From: Chytridium lagenaria
Taxonomy: Eukaryota; Chytridiomycota; Chytridiomycetes; Chytridiales; Chytridiaceae
NCBI GenBank assembly: GCA_025449115.1
Contig: JAHLKC010000135.1
Span: forward strand, 1 to 64,000
DNA length: 64,000 nucleotides
Reading direction: 5' to 3'
A model generated the notes under the pieces. That model was not told the DNA's origin, ran no database searches, and saw only the letters and a list, made by a program, of their open reading frames with translations. Positions 24,460-37,860 of this stretch are shown here, piece after piece. Positions within the stretch are counted from its first letter, which is position 1, and every line of letters begins with the position of its first letter. A program made the translations under genes and the position numbers.

Positions 24460-27131
24460 TTACGCCTTCTTGACACCAAGCCTTGTAACTTTGCTCTTCT
24501 TGTTCACTTGAGAATTCACCAACATGATTAGCATCCGCAATGGAAGAAAGACATCAACATCAAGGAAAGAAATACTTACCCAAAGACGATAAATTCAAAT
24601 ATCCCATGGCGAAAAGCAAAAAGCAGGTGGCGACGAGCAGAAGTGCATTGGTCAACACGCTCAAGTTGACATCCCCGAAAATGTTCTTTATGAGGAATGT
24701 GCCTTCAACGGTATCACCAACTTGACTACGCATAGAACCCTCAAAAGAGTACTTGATAGGGGACAGATACTTGATCCAACTGATCCATTGAGGCATCGCA
24801 CCAGCGTTGACGAATAGACCACTGACAAGCTGTAAAGAAGTATAAGCGAGGAGTCTTATGGGTCCGCTTGAGGACTTACCATCATCGGTAAAAGGAGAGT
24901 GGTGGACGCGTTGAGAGCGACAGCAAGGGAAGAGAAAGAACAGGCGAGGAAAACCCCCAATGCGAAACCAGAGATGGAGGAGAGGATGAGAGAAAACGCA
25001 AATGACAAGGTACTTTCCAGCGCTGCGCTCAAACCCGGCCATGAAATAGATCATGGTGACTTGAAGCCTGTAAGAAAGATCGTTTGGGGTTAGGATTTGA
25101 ATCAGAGCGAAAATGGTCGAGAAACAGGCAAAGTTACCAAGGGAAGAACAACTGGAGTGGCATCTCGGTCAGAATCTTGCTGAAAAAGAAGGCAGGAAGA
25201 CCATAATAACCTGATGTATACAAAAAGAGCAATGTAAGTTGATTGTTTTCGTAACTAAATCTTACCTGCCCCGTATTCACGCATAAATACCACTTTATGT
25301 CTAATAAACGACGACAGATGTGCCTAGAAAATTCCAAACGACATGATGAGTCTCAACCAAACGTAAAAGTAGGAAATGAAGGCAGAAGAAGTAATTACCT
25401 GGGTCGACAACATGAAGTTCATAACGACCAAAAAAGAACAGAACTCCCATTGCATTTTGAGGGAGCGAGACATTATTGAGATACAGTAGCCCAACGATGA
25501 GAGAAATAAAGACAGTTTGGATGAGACGCGTTCGGAGGACAAGAGGATCACGGAAACGCGTATTTGCTTTCACGATTAAACAAGAAATTGAGCTGAAACA
25601 AAAATCAGGGCATAAGTATTTAAAATCTTAGACTCATGTTCAACCATTCGAAAAAACAGTCCGTGTTAAAAAGACAAGACTAACCTGATCAGAAAAAGCG
25701 GGCCAATATCTCTCCGAATCTGCAGGAATACCAACTCCACTCACCCCTTCGATTCTTTTCATGATCATCACCCTCTCCTCGCTCCTCTCCCAAACCCCCA
25801 ACATTCTCTCAATTCTCTCCGCATTCGTCTCATCCTCCTTCTCCTCCTCATCAGTGTGCGGCATAAGCGCACCATCTTGGTTATTCAGGATATGATAAAA
25901 GAAGTAATCTGCTGGGTTGGAGCGGATGGGGCAAGAGAATTTGTGTTGCGAGAAGTAAGCGACGGCTTCAGAGGTTGGACCTTGGTACATGACGCGACCT
26001 TCGGAAAGGAGAAGGAGATCGTCAAAGAGACGGAAAAGTTGGGAGGAGGGCTGGTGGATGGTTGCGATGTAAGTTTGGTTTCTGCGGTGGGCGAGTTCCC
26101 TGAGGGTGTGAACAACGCTGAAGGCGGTAAAGGTGTCTAGACCGGAAGTAGGTTCATCAAGGAAAAGAACCTTAGGCTGCGTGACCATTTCCTGTTCAAT
26201 GTGTGTTAGCATAGAGCAACATTAAAAAAACAGGCCGAGGAAGTAAAGAAGTTAAGGAATACCATAGCCATAGCGCATCTCTTCCTTTCTCCTCCAGAGA
26301 CTCCCTTTATATGGATATCTCCAATAATCGTATCTTGGCATTTCGTCAAGTTCAAATCCCGAATTATGTGGTCCACTCGTTTCTCCTTCTCCTCATCCGA
26401 AAGCGTGTTGGGAAGCCGAAGCTGTGCTGACATAGCGATAGCTTCATTTTAAGTCAGTAAATTGAGGTATAACCAACTGCCTCACCTTCTTTGACGGTCA
26501 TCGTGCTGAGTATGACATCCTCTTGGAAGACGAAACCAGAGATCTTTTTGATGGCGCTGCTTGTAACGGGCTGACCGTTGATGAGTATTTCGCCAGAGAT
26601 CATCCCAACTTTTGCTTCGCCAGCTATTATTTATCTTTGGCATTAGTTTGTTTTTTTTCTATTTCAAACCATTTTTCGGAGAGGAAAGAGAGCACTCACC
26701 GATGACGTTAAGGAACGAAGTCTTTCCGGCCCCTGAAGCCCCCATAATGGCGGTGAAACGACCCGGTCTAAAAACCTTCAGACATAAAAAATATTAACTC
26801 TGCAACTCATAAAGCTTTTTCAAAGTAACAACAACAACTCACCCCAGATATACTTTTTAAAATAGGCTTCTCCTTAAACGACTAAAACCCGAAAATTTTA
26901 GGACTAAAGTCTCTCTCCACTTTTAAAATACCTTTCGCTTATCCTCAGTGACAGCAACATTCACAGAGAAGCTTAAATCCTTGAACGCAATCTCACAAGC
27001 AGACGTATCCGCTTTCTTGATGATGGCAGCTGTTCCGTCTGTGGATACGATTGCGAATGGATTCGATTTCACCGTCGTCCCGTGACAGGGGTGATTTCAC
27101 CAGCGCGGGATGGCTTTGATCGAGTGGACAT
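24460..27131 (-). CDS. ABCG-family half-transporter (White/ABCG2-like)
   Basis: One ATPase domain then one membrane domain, the reverse-order half-transporter layout. After a short N-terminus (MSTRSKPSRAG, start 27131; one-base frame change near 27075-27095) come AFKDLSFSVNV, Walker A FTAIMGASGAGKT (about 26740), a Q loop (SGFVFQEDVILST), signature IKGVSGGERKRCAMAM (about 26290), Walker B KVLFLDEPTSGLD (about 26150) and H loop TYIATIHQPSSQLF. A long charged linker leads to the ABC2 region: RLIQTVFISLIVGLLYLNN, the LPAFFFSKILTEMPLQLFF segment, and the family-typical region SGLFVNAGAMPQWISWIKYL SPIKYSFEG. The last exon ends VTRLGVKKA. About nine introns. Members export lipids, sterols or xenobiotics as dimers; substrate unknown. 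Confidence 0.88.
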
Positions 27132-28620
27132 GGAGTTGTGTAATGTTTGAATGAACAATGTGATGGAGAATGTAAAGCGATGATGTTTGTGGTAAACTAG
27201 ACGATGCTTTTATTTGTAGTGTGGCTGTTCGGATGAGAAGGGTAAGGATTTAATGATGGTTGAAACAAAGAACGGCTCTCGGCGAGATGATGGTTGTAAA
27301 GCGGTTATCATTATCGTGGGATAGCCGAGACCCGATGGTTAAATAAGGTCGGGCGACCCCGAGCTGAGGCTTCGGCAAGTTCAAACTGTTCGTGTGACCG
27401 GCGTTCGGCTTGGGTGTCACACTCGACGTGTTGGTTTAACTTGGATCCTCGTCATCGACACCTCATCAGTGTGTTTCAAAATGGACGACGAGGCAGAACG
27501 GTTAGCTACGCTATACCTAAGAACGGCCTTTCTGAGTAAATGTTGCTGTTGAGAATATGTCTTTGTCGCAGTAGCAAATTAAACTTGAAACGTACGTCTG
27601 TGGGTAGAATGTTTTTAAGCACATCGGTCAAGTGTTTTCTTTCCTCACGTTATCTAATGTGCGAATTTCATGATATTCGAAGAATACTGGAGGCGTTCAC
27701 CGTACTCATTACGCAAGAAAAGTCAGATCTTTACATAGTATACTTTCACTAGAGCGGATAACATGTCATTTATTTGTGGCCTGATCTCCATCCTGATTAT
27801 CTTATAGATGGTCATATGCACCCTTTTCTCGCTCTCACATTCACATGTACCGGCATTCATGAATCCCACCAACAGTTGGATCTTCCCCATTAGCAGCTTT
27901 AACCCCCCCTCAACTTTGTTGAAATCAATCGCAAATCAATCGACCCAGAAGTTATCACAGCAGATGCAAAGGGAAACCATTTGGACCGTCACCGTTTGGA
28001 TGTCCACAGAATCCAGACCAAGGGAATTTTGGGTTTTGCGGGACAATAAATGTTGCGAGTTCCGTCTCTGCGCTGATTGGCGGACCTGAAGTTGATTTCC
28101 AATTTATTCCAAATGGAGGAGACCCCCCCGATTGGATAAGAAAAAAGAACTTATCAAAGGTCCCCTTTTGAAGATCTTTCAAAGCTAATTTTATTACAAA
28201 TAAATAAATCATAAAACAAACAACAAACAATAAAAATTGAAGAAAAAAAAAGGTTGTTTTTCATGGGTATTTAATTGCGGGTCGACGGGATTCCTGGGTT
28301 TGCCGTGCTGTACCCACGTTGACTCGTTGAGAAAAACAGTTGCGTCAAAGTAAAAAGAAAAAAAAAAAAGATAAAACAAAAGGTGTAGGTACACGTTGAG
28401 GCGGGTTGACGGCGTGCCTTGCCCCAAAATCATCATTCATACTGTCGATTATAAGTTTGACGCCCGCTGTCTTTAAGACTGGTGACCTTCAGGGACGACA
28501 TACGTCGTTTTATAAGGACCTCAGTTATTTCATTGTTGATCTCGCTCTCGACAGACTCCCTTGCACTCTCAATAATAATCGCCACATCTCACACCACAAT
28601 TGCGTCTAAATCGTACTGAA
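27132..28620. other. Divergent intergenic region, no gene called
   Basis: About 1.5 kb between the divergent ABCG and Zn2Cys6 genes. A GC-richer patch at about 27320-27440 contains GTGAC...GTCAC and other short inverted pieces. Short frames at 27540, 27808 and 27955 show no conserved motif. Likely promoters for both genes. Confidence 0.4.
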
Positions 28621-29881
28621 ATGGCGTCTCCACCGTTGCCTTCATCGCCTCCCCTCTTCGTCCCATCTGCGGCCTCTCATCCGTATCCATCCTCCTCATC
28701 TGTCATACCAAATCCGCACAGACGCCAGCACACAACTCACATCCCAACTACTCAACCTGCACACCTTCCGCCCTACCTTACGCACATGATTCATGAACAC
28801 TTGCACCGACCCACGCCACTCCTTCATCAATGGTCAGATGCATATCTATTGATGGCTCTTGAATCCATGACCGACCCTATCCCAATACCAACCACCTCAA
28901 CCCTTCTCTCCCATTCGCTTGCACACCCCCAGACTTCTCCGCGCCTAAATATGCCGACCTCCGAAGCAACTTGTCAATTACCAACCGACGCCGAAGAGTC
29001 TCACTCAAGCAGCGCATCCTGCTCCTCCCCATCATCCACCATCGAGGACGCCGGTCCTCAATTCATGGACTCTGCATCATCGGTACCCTCAGTTCTCAAA
29101 AAAGTCCCCCACTTGGCGTCTTGTGAGCGATGTCGGCAGAAGAAGAGAAGGTGTGATAGAGAGAAACCGAGTTGTGGGAATTGCAGTAGGGCGATGAAGC
29201 GGGCAAAAGGAGCGGATTTGGTTTGCGTTTATAGTGATGTTGTTGTGGGAAGAAAAAGGAAACGAGAGAAAAAAGTAAGACTACCATTTCCTCCTTGTCT
29301 TCTTTACTGGAACTATTGTTGTTCTCTTGGTTTTCCTTTATAGTACACCGTTTTTATTCTGGATCTTTATTCGCTCTTTTTCTCATATGCCGCAATCCCT
29401 GTTTCAACCTCTTTCAACGTAGATTCTTATTAAACACTAACTCTTTCTGTCAATCGCATAATTAACCTTTCTCATTTCCAGACCCATCCGTCCCAACAAA
29501 CCCACGTCCACAACCGACACCAAACAAATCACACCATCCTCTCTCCCACCCGCCGACTCCTCAGCAAAATCTCCGCCTGCAACCTCCACCCCAAAATCCG
29601 CCTTCCCCTACCCCATCCCAACTTCTCCCAACCCTATCGAAACGTACCCTGTCCTCCAATTCTTCCCGCCATCCCACCAACAACCTCCAACCAACCTCCC
29701 AACACCCTCATCGCCCCTCCCCATGTTTCCTCAAGACCCTCAACTCATGGCATCGATATCATCAACACCCCCATCTCTCGACGACAGCTTCCTCGCCGAC
29801 ATATTCGGCTGGGGCTCATCCCTTCGTCCTGCACTTTCCGAAGTCCATCTCCCTACAATACCATCATGGGATGGGCTCTAA
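28621..29881 (+). CDS. Zn2Cys6 binuclear-cluster transcription factor
   Basis: Start ATGGCGTCTCCACCG at 28621. A Ser/Pro/His-rich disordered N-terminus of about 150 residues precedes the cluster HLASCERCRQKKRRC..., with cysteines spaced C-x2-C-x6-C-x6-C-x2-C-x13-C. The last interval is longer than the usual 6-9. A basic tail (GRKRKREKK) follows, then an intron from GTAAGA at about 29275 to TTTCCAG at about 29481. Downstream two frames are open. One ends at 29881 with an acidic, hydrophobic PSLDDSFLADIFGWGSS that looks like an activation segment; it is not the frame reached by the simplest splice, so the exact join or one base is uncertain. No fungal-specific TF middle-homology domain is seen, so the protein is short for this class. 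Confidence 0.75.
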
Positions 29882-32800
29882 CACCCGCCTACGCGTCATA
29901 ACGCGCCTGTAATCTTTCTTGTGGGACTTATAATAATCTAATAAACGTAACCCACGAATAACAGTCGAACACGTTGACAATTTGAACGTTCAGCCGCCCA
30001 GTTACCCCATTTAACATAAAGCCATGCCGAGCCGAACTCCGCGCATTTTGCGGGATGCGGAGAAATTGAAATCCGCGATCCGGGCGATCAATGAGTGAAC
30101 CGTAGAATTTTGAGCCAAAAAAGAAAATATATAAAACAAGGTCGCATCGTTGTGAGTGATGGTGAACCCCGAACATCCGCGACTTCAACTCGACATACAG
30201 AGCTATGCTTCCGCGCAATTCGATCCGAAGAAACGAAAAAAGAAAGCACGAAGTGGCGACATGAACTGTTGTTTTTTGATCTTTCGCAGTCATACCAATA
30301 GTACCGTACTGGAGAACCGGCTTTAATCGCCGTTCCCTTCACATGATATATTTACGAGATTTTGTTCCATCACCACGTAAATTAGACAGAAGATATTATA
30401 GGGGGAAAAAACAATGTGACATGGACTTCAAACCCATGTCTCGTTACACGTTATTTCGCCGTCCTCTTCTTGTTTGGAAACATCGATGCACCGCTGAAGA
30501 TAATCAACGTAATTCCCATGTATAGTCTCGTAATTTGCAAAGAACTACAAAAGTACAATGGGTAGCAGTAAAAACAACGTTCATCATGGATGAGCTTGAG
30601 GTATCAAAAATTGTACGTTATCGTTGGGGATACGTTTTAATCGGCCCACTTTGAACTTTTTTTGGTAGATATCAGTCGTCGCTGAACATAACCATGAAAC
30701 CTGGAATTCCCCACAATTTATAGTCTATCAAACTCATGGATCGTATATTAAATATACACCAACACAATTCTCCAATCACTCTTGACCCCCTTCCATCCAT
30801 TAAGTCTGACAATCGCGGTTTCTCTTAGCACCTCAACATTAATTAATTCCTCCATTCCATCGTATCCCTTCATCAGAGTTTCCATCGCTTCCCTTCATCA
30901 GAGTTTCCTTCAACCAACTCATCTAAATCTCGTCGACTGATTCAGATGCCATATAAAGCAGGCTAATCCCCCTTTTCTCAGCTGCAGCTATACTGATCTA
31001 GATCACCTCACCCACAAAGATCATTTCTTAATAACCAGCTAAAAGTCAAGCGTTGGAAAATCACCAGCGTCTGAACGAACATGAATAGATGCCTGTCAGC
31101 AACTGTACACATATCCAAATGGAACCAAAGCGTCTACTCGGCGGATATCTCATGAAATTCAAAAGTGCGGCTCTCGATCTAATGAACGGTAAGAGGTTTA
31201 TATGGTTCGGCATGAGTGAACTGTTTCTCCGGGTATTATCCAAGCGCAGAGTACGTTCGAAAACATGGTAGGCTGATTTGGCGTCAGAACAGTGGCATAT
31301 ATCGCAATAAATTGCCAGTTGCAGTCGAATCACTCATGCACCTAAGCCATAGCAGCGACGCCTACAAGCCTTGAATTACTAGGATTCAGATGTTGGTGTT
31401 CTGATTTATCAGGTTGCATATATCGTGTGTATTATTTTGTTTTTTGGCCACGGGCTCATCTAACAATTACATAATTATATGGAAATAACGTTTTATTTAA
31501 CATTTTATATTTCACGCAGATGCGCTCCGCCTATCACACTTTATTGATCTAACGAAATAAATGCGAGCTGGACGTCGCATGTTCGCCTGACCCATGACGT
31601 GAAACATGCTGCTCGGTATATTTTATAATACATTGATGGTGAGTTCTTCAGTTTTCCGCTAAACCTATGTTTATAAGCTTTCTCGTTTTATTCTTAAAAC
31701 AGGCCTCGTCTTTTGTTTGCTATCGAAATTAAAAAGAGAAGAACATTAGGGTCGACGGCGCTGGATATCGATGGGAATGGTTCAATTGATTCTAGGTCGG
31801 AAGGGAATGAAGGCTGTTAACGAAAAATCTGGAGAATCATCAGGAAACTTGCAAAGAAACGAAGGATGTTTTGAGAAATGCCAATTAGGCTGGATGCTCT
31901 ATGGGTTTCCCTGGAAAATGTGTAGATATGAGTGAGCGACTAAAGGTTTCCACTATCGGTCAAGAAAGCCTTTTAACACAGCAAAAGCTGCTACCCCCAT
32001 GGTCAAAAAAGGAGAAGTGTTTCTGAGCATGTGTTGGCTGGAAGAAAGGCATTGGTTTTCTCCTGCATGGCTGACTCGCCGTTATTTTTCCGTAAGTCCC
32101 CCCCTTCCTTGCCCTTGTTCATAGTCCTCACTTGCTCTTCCTTACCATTCCTCGACCCAATGATGACCCTACCATATACGCTCTAACACTGACTCTCCGT
32201 AGGCTTCCCATGCATCTCCTCTCAATGAAGGCTGCATGGTTCGCATACGAGTCTCCCCTTCAAGGCACAAGAACCAGAAATTTACCCCTCCTGTCACCTC
32301 ATCCTCTTCCATTCGTTTGTGGAACTCATCTTTGTTGCGCGGAGCTGCAATCCATCCACACATCCACACCTCCCGACGGCAATCCTCCACAATAGGAAAG
32401 ACCCCGAATGTATTTTTTCAAGTTAAATTCCATTTCAATTTATTAATATTTCATAAGCGCAACGATAACCCGATGGCGAGCGCTTCAAGATCTATTGATT
32501 TTGAATATTGTAGTAGGTCGAGATGTCTTCAGATCGATACCTGGTGTCGACGATCGGACGAAACGATTCGAGCGAACGACTCGGACGAACCTAGTTTTAA
32601 TACTAATTAAATGTTAGAACGAATGGGTGAGTAGAAAGGTTGTGAGAGGGGGTGATTGGTAAGCCCTCTCATGATCTTTTTTTTTAATCGTCAAAGTGAC
32701 TATTCAGTCTATGCAGTCTCTATTTTTCTTTATTACATTTAAGCCATGGCAGTCTATTTTGCTTTACTACATTTTCAATTTTTTCTTTATAATAATAGAG

Positions 32801-33277
32801 GTACTCGTATTGTTCCTTTATCATGCTTTTGTTTCCTTCAATCGTCCTCCATTTTCGAATTCATCACCTTATAAGCGTTATACTCTGCATTATTGCATTA
32901 GTAGAGAGATCTCTTGCCCGACAAGGTTCGGAGCAACTTAGTTTTTCAGTCTTTATCTATCGTTTTCAAAATATCACCTAGTATCATACAAACACATGAC
33001 CCGTTTTTCCACTAAATTATCAGGGTTGCTTCTTTCCAACTGTGGGCCCCTGTAGCGAAAAGATTTGGTTAGCAGACATGTATTTGAAATCATTTTTAGT
33101 TTATTTTTGACTATCAACGCCTCAGACACCCCAGAATCTTTGTTAAAACTTGAAAATACACTGGCAAGTGGAAAACCATCTACGCCCTCAATCACCCCAC
33201 CGTCCCCCATATAAGAAAACTTGTACTCGGTGACTTCAGTGGATTTGAATTTCTCTTTCTGGTCATAATTGTCTGTT
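29882..33277. other. Long gene-poor stretch before the satellite array
   Basis: About 3.4 kb with only short open frames, none with a recognisable motif or paired splice sites. The 30422-30444 segment is a perfect 7-bp inverted repeat (GACATGG / CCATGTC) with a 9-base loop. Mildly CT-rich near 30830-30920, where GAGTTTCC-like words recur (CTTCATCAGAGTTTCC twice, about 30870 and 30895). I see no tRNA or transposon ends. Confidence 0.4.
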
Positions 33278-34139
33278 TTTCATTCACACCCCCCTTTTAA
33301 CGCGTTGATTTCAAAAACCCGTTATTTCGTTCAAGACGTCATCACTCCTTTCCGAAAACAATGTAAGCGGACAATTAAAACACCAAAAATGTGTTGATAA
33401 GAAAAAACGGATACGACAATGAAAACACCAAACCACATCCCCACATTGACGTTTCCCAAAACCCATAAAACCCCAGTATCCATACCGCCTTCCCCAACAC
33501 CTCAAACAAAGCAAACCCACACCACATCCCCATGACGACCCTACGCCATGTTCATTCACACCCCCCTTTTTCGCGTTGATTTCAAAAACTCGTTATTTCG
33601 TTCAAGACGTCGTCACTCCTTTCCGAAGACAATGTAAGCGGTGACAAGAAGAAAACGCCAAAAACGTTGAGAAGTAAAAAACGGATACGACAATGAAAAC
33701 ACCAAACCACATTCCCACATTAACCTTTCTCGAAACCCACAAAACCCCAGTATCCATACCGCCTTCCCCAACACCTCAAAAAAAGCAAACCCACACCACA
33801 CCCCCATGACGACCGTGTCTCATTTCATTCACACCCCCCTTTAACGTGTTGATTTCAAAAACTCGTTATTTCGTTCAAGACGTCGTCACTTTCCGAAAAC
33901 AATGTAACGGTGACAAGAAGAAAACACCAAAAACGTGTTGAGAAGAAAAAACGGATACGACAATGAAAACCATACCACATTCCCACATTGACATTTCCCA
34001 AAACCCATAAAACCCCAGTACCATACCGCCCCACACTCAAGAAAAGAAACACACCACACCCCCATGACGACCGTATGTCTTTTCATTCACACCCACACTT
34101 TTTCGCGTTGATTTCAAAAACTCGTTATTTCGTTCAAGA
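33278..34139. repeat. Satellite array, left arm (about 264-bp unit)
   Basis: Four units anchored on CGTTGATTTCAAAAAC at 33303, 33574, 33847 (T variant) and 34106, spaced 271, 273 and 259 bases. Each unit contains, in order, TTCATTCACACCCCC, an (A)CGCGT(T) box, CGTTATTTCGTTCAAGACGTC, CAATGTAAGC, GAGAAGAAAAAACGGATACG, CACATTCCCACATT and CCATACCGCCTTCCC. The fourth unit is cut at CAAGA by the copia element. Confidence 0.92.
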
Positions 34140-34556
34140 TGTGGAAATACACTGCGGAAAGGAAGTTTGCACCAACGTGTAAATAAAGAGTGGTTTATTG
34201 AATAAGTTGAGTGAAATAATTGGAGTGTGTCAACTAGTAGGGTAGCGCTTGCGTGTGCAAAAGGTGAGGTGTGAAGAGGGAGGCGAGTGCTCCTTTTATA
34301 CGCCAGCGCTGTTCCCTTCAAGGTTGCTGCGGGCTGCTTCAAGGGAAGCGTACCGCCACTTTGGCATTTCTGAGTAGACGAATGAAGGGGGTGAGTTGAA
34401 AGGGATCAAGTCAAATCGTTTAGTGTAACTAGTTTATAACTCATTAAACTTAAGTACTTGTGAAACTTGATTCTTATTTGTTTTTGTCTCTGATGTTGGT
34501 ATCCCATGAGTCCGTCGGCCTTAAAGGCGGCAACGGAACCTCACTGGTTTCCAACA
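34140..34556 (-). repeat. Copia 3' LTR
   Basis: Plus-strand ends TGTGGAAATACAC...GGTTTCCAACA. Contains the last codons and stop of the pol reading frame (to 34474), so coding sequence runs about 80 bases into the LTR. Confidence 0.93.
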
Positions 34557-37500
34557 CTTCCCTCGTGTTTGGAAGCTCGGTAGCTTGCAAAGATGCAAGT
34601 TGACGCATGCCGAGGGATTCTCTATGCCTAAGAATGATGGCAGGTGAGAGAGGTTTTGTAAAGATATCAGCGATGTTGTCATTTGTGCCGACAGACTTGA
34701 CATTGAAGAAGTTTTGTTCGACTAGCTCGCGTATATAATGGACTGAGCGTCGGATGTGTTTTGTCTTTTCGTGATGTTCAGGATTATATGCAAGGTGGAT
34801 TGCAGACTTGTTGTCATTGTAAAGGTTCACCGGTTTGAGCGGCACGTTGAGTTCTTCAAGAAGTTTGAAGATCCAAACAATTTCGCGTGCACTTTCTGAT
34901 ACGGTTTGATATTCGGCCTCAGCAGTTGAGAGGGATATTGTTCCCAGTTTCCAACTTCGCCATGATACCAAATTTCCTCCAAAGAAGAAAGCGTAACCGA
35001 CTTGAGACTTACTATCGTCAGGATCTGATTGGAAGACGCGTCACAAAAGCCAACAACAGCATTGTGGCCTTCGCTAGTGTAAAGGAGTCCCAAGTCTCGG
35101 GTGCTCCAAACATAGCGGAAAATACGTTCAAGAACCTTCCAATGTGCTTGGGAAGGGTTTCCCATATGTCTTGCAGCGACTGAGACGGAATAGCTTATGT
35201 CGGGTCTTGTTTGTGTTGCGAGATACATTAGTGCACCGACAACCTTTGAGTAAGGTCCGTCAGAGCCAGGTTCCTTTGGTTTCTTGCGAAAAAGCTTGGT
35301 TGTAGAATCCATCGGTGTGGATGTCGGGGAGAGGTTTGTTTCCGGGAAGAACCGTCTTTTTAAGTTCGTTGACATATTTGTGCTGGTGCAACAGTAATCC
35401 TTCCGGAACTTTGGTGAACTCGACACCTAGACCGAAGCTTGCAGAACCGATGACTTTGACTTCGAAACGTGCTTTGTAAGTATTCCAGTGCCGTGTGTAC
35501 AGCTTCATCTGTTCCGAAGAAGAACAAGTCATCAACATAAATGGCGATGAGGACACCTGGTGTGTCTAATATGAATAAGCAAGGGTCAGCGCAACTTGGG
35601 AGGAAACCGATTTCTTTTAGGTAATCAGTTAAACATATGTTCCAGCGCCGTCCAGCTTGCTTGGTACCATAAAGTGACTTAACCAGTAACCAAACTTTCC
35701 TGGTGCCGTCTCCAAAACCATCAGGTTGTTCCATGTAGACAGCGTGGTCCATGTCACCGTAGAGGTATGCCGTGACCACGTCTGCCATGTGCACTTTCAA
35801 GACTTCGAGATACGGCGTAGCTGAAGAGCCACCTTAGTGTTTCAGCACGTACTACAGGAGCAAAGGTTTCGAGGAAATCTATGCCGTATTTCTGCGTGAA
35901 GCCTTTGGCTACAAGTCTTGCCTTGTATCGTATGGTATTGTCTGGATTTTTCTTGAGGCGGAATACCCACTTGGCGCCGATGACATGCTGTCCTTGAGGT
36001 CTGTCTACAAGTGCATAGACGCGTCGAAGCTTGAGAGCTTCGATTTCAGCAAGGCATGCGTTTCTCCCATTCTTGTCCATCAGGTCGTGAAAAAGCTTCT
36101 TGTTCGGTCAATGGATCGGGTTGATGCCTTGGTTCGTAAGGTTCGGTAACCTTAGTGTTGTAGAGGTGTGTCGGCTTAGTGATCTTGCGACCAGAGCGAG
36201 TGCCAGATGTGGTGGGCATTACTTCTTCGACCGAACGGTCACTGTAGTTGCCCAAGCTGGATTCGTCGCTCTCGCTTGAGGCGCCTGAAGCGTCATCCCA
36301 GAGGTTGTTGATGGGAGTTGGTGCAGGTTTCCCGTCGTCTTCGCTTGAGGACTCGACTGGTTCCTTTGTCCATAGGGACGTGACATTGTTGTCAGCATGG
36401 TCTGTAGGATCCGAATCGTCAGAGTCTGAGTCAACGCGGCTTGTGTGTTGTTGCCTTCCCCCCAGACGAAGACGTTTGGAAGCATGGGAGTCGTGAGGTG
36501 GTGGACGAGTTTCACGGTGGCGCTGAGAATATGTTAATTAACGTGTTTAAGTAGTTTAAAGAAAATGAACAAAGTTATTGAGTGTGGTGAATAATGAATG
36601 TATTAATGGAGAATGCGGCATGAGAGTGCCAAACAACTTGCGAGGTTTTCCACCCATTAATTACAACAAGCTGAGTAGCATGTGCTTTTTGAGCCACTCA
36701 TGTCAATCCACAGTTTTAACCAACGTTAAGCAGTACCTTGGCGGTAGGGGTGGCGTGGGCGGTATCTTGCTCATGCTCGCTGGAGGAGTCGATCTCGATG
36801 TCGTCATGATCATCTGCACATGAAAAGACGGTGAGAAGATGAGAAGAAGCAAAGACATGGTGAGTAATCACCATTAATAAATTGCAATATTCCCTCATGT
36901 GAGAGTGCAAGTATGCGAGGTGCGGCTTTTGAACCGTAAATTGCTGGGAAGCGGCGATCAAAGAAGTCGCAATTCTTAAGATGAGCGGCATTTTCGTGAC
37001 CCGTGTGAACGTCCAGGGTTATGATTTTGGAAGAGCTTTCAAAACCAACGAAAATGTGCTTGGCCATTCGAGGCGCCATGCGATGTGGTCGATTGGTTTT
37101 GGTGACATGGATGCCTACCAAACAACCAAATGGATGAAGGTCTTGGAGGGTGGGTTGCTTGCCGTATAGCCCTTCTTGGTGGATGGGATGAGGTTGTGAA
37201 GATGAGCTGCATGAAGGACGGCATAACCCCAACACCAGAGAGGGAGTCGGCATGGAAGCATGAGAGCAAGTGCTTTAGCGAAGATGGTGCGTATGTGACG
37301 TTCTGCAACACCATTCATCCAAGACGAGTCAGCATCAGTCCAAGTGGGTTTGATGTAATTTTTCTCGCACCAGGAAACGAAGTCGTTATTCTTGAGTTCT
37401 TTGGCTTGGTCGGCACGAAGTTCAGTGATGACGGGATCATGCAGAGTGTGATTGAACTCTCGTCGGAGGGTATCGATGAGTACAATGATTCTGTCAGCGA

Positions 37501-37860
37501 CATGACTTTTGGTGGGAAGGAGACTTGCCCAGACATATGAAGTAGAAGAGTCAACGATGATGGCCACCGTGGTGCTGCCCTTGTGGAGTGCTTGACTCGG
37601 TCCGAATCCGAGATCCACGTGTATGCGTTGAAGACGCCGAAGTTGAGCTCTCGTTGAGTCTTTATTGGATGTCTTGCGTTGGCAAGTCGCTGAACAAACA
37701 GTGCATGGATCGAGTGCGTCAAGATACCGAACGAGTGCTTTGGAGCTGATACCATGTGCTTGTTTCTTGCGAAGCATACGTTTCATTACTTGATGAGACG
37801 GGTGACCTAGGGAGGCATGTAGTTTCTCGAGTTCTTTTTCCATGATGGTTCTGTTGGCAA
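34474..37860 (-). CDS. Copia pol: integrase, reverse transcriptase, RNase H (frame broken)
   Basis: Integrase has the zinc region HASLGHPSHQ...C..C and core acids in HVDLGFG, ELRADQAKEL and GVAERHIRTIF (37843-37115), then the GKQPTLQDLHPFGC and HIFVGFESSSK parts. An acidic linker follows, rich in DSDDSDP. RT carries AKWVFRLKKN, YKARLVAKGFTQKYGIDF, DVVTAYLYGDMD, LLVKSLYGTKQAGRRW and the catalytic LIAIYVDDLFFFG (about 35540). RNase H has LSTAEAEYQTVSESAREIVW, NLYNDNKSAI and NIADIFTKPL. The reading frame shifts at about 37200, 36520-36860, 36060, 35780, 35370-35420 and 34900. Between integrase and RT two stretches look intron-like (acceptors tgtgcag at about 36815 and tctcag at about 36525). Enzymes would copy and integrate the element if the frame were intact. 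Confidence 0.85.

Noticed and set aside
25856..26140. Plus-strand 94-codon ORF inside the ABCG gene
   Set aside because: Exactly antisense to the Walker B and H-loop exon.
27955..28230. Minus ORF of 91 codons between ABCG and the Zn2Cys6 gene
   Set aside because: No motif, A/T-run derived start and no splice partners.
30422..30444. Perfect hairpin that resembles a tRNA anticodon arm
   Set aside because: Loop is 9 bases and no acceptor, D or T arm can be drawn around it.
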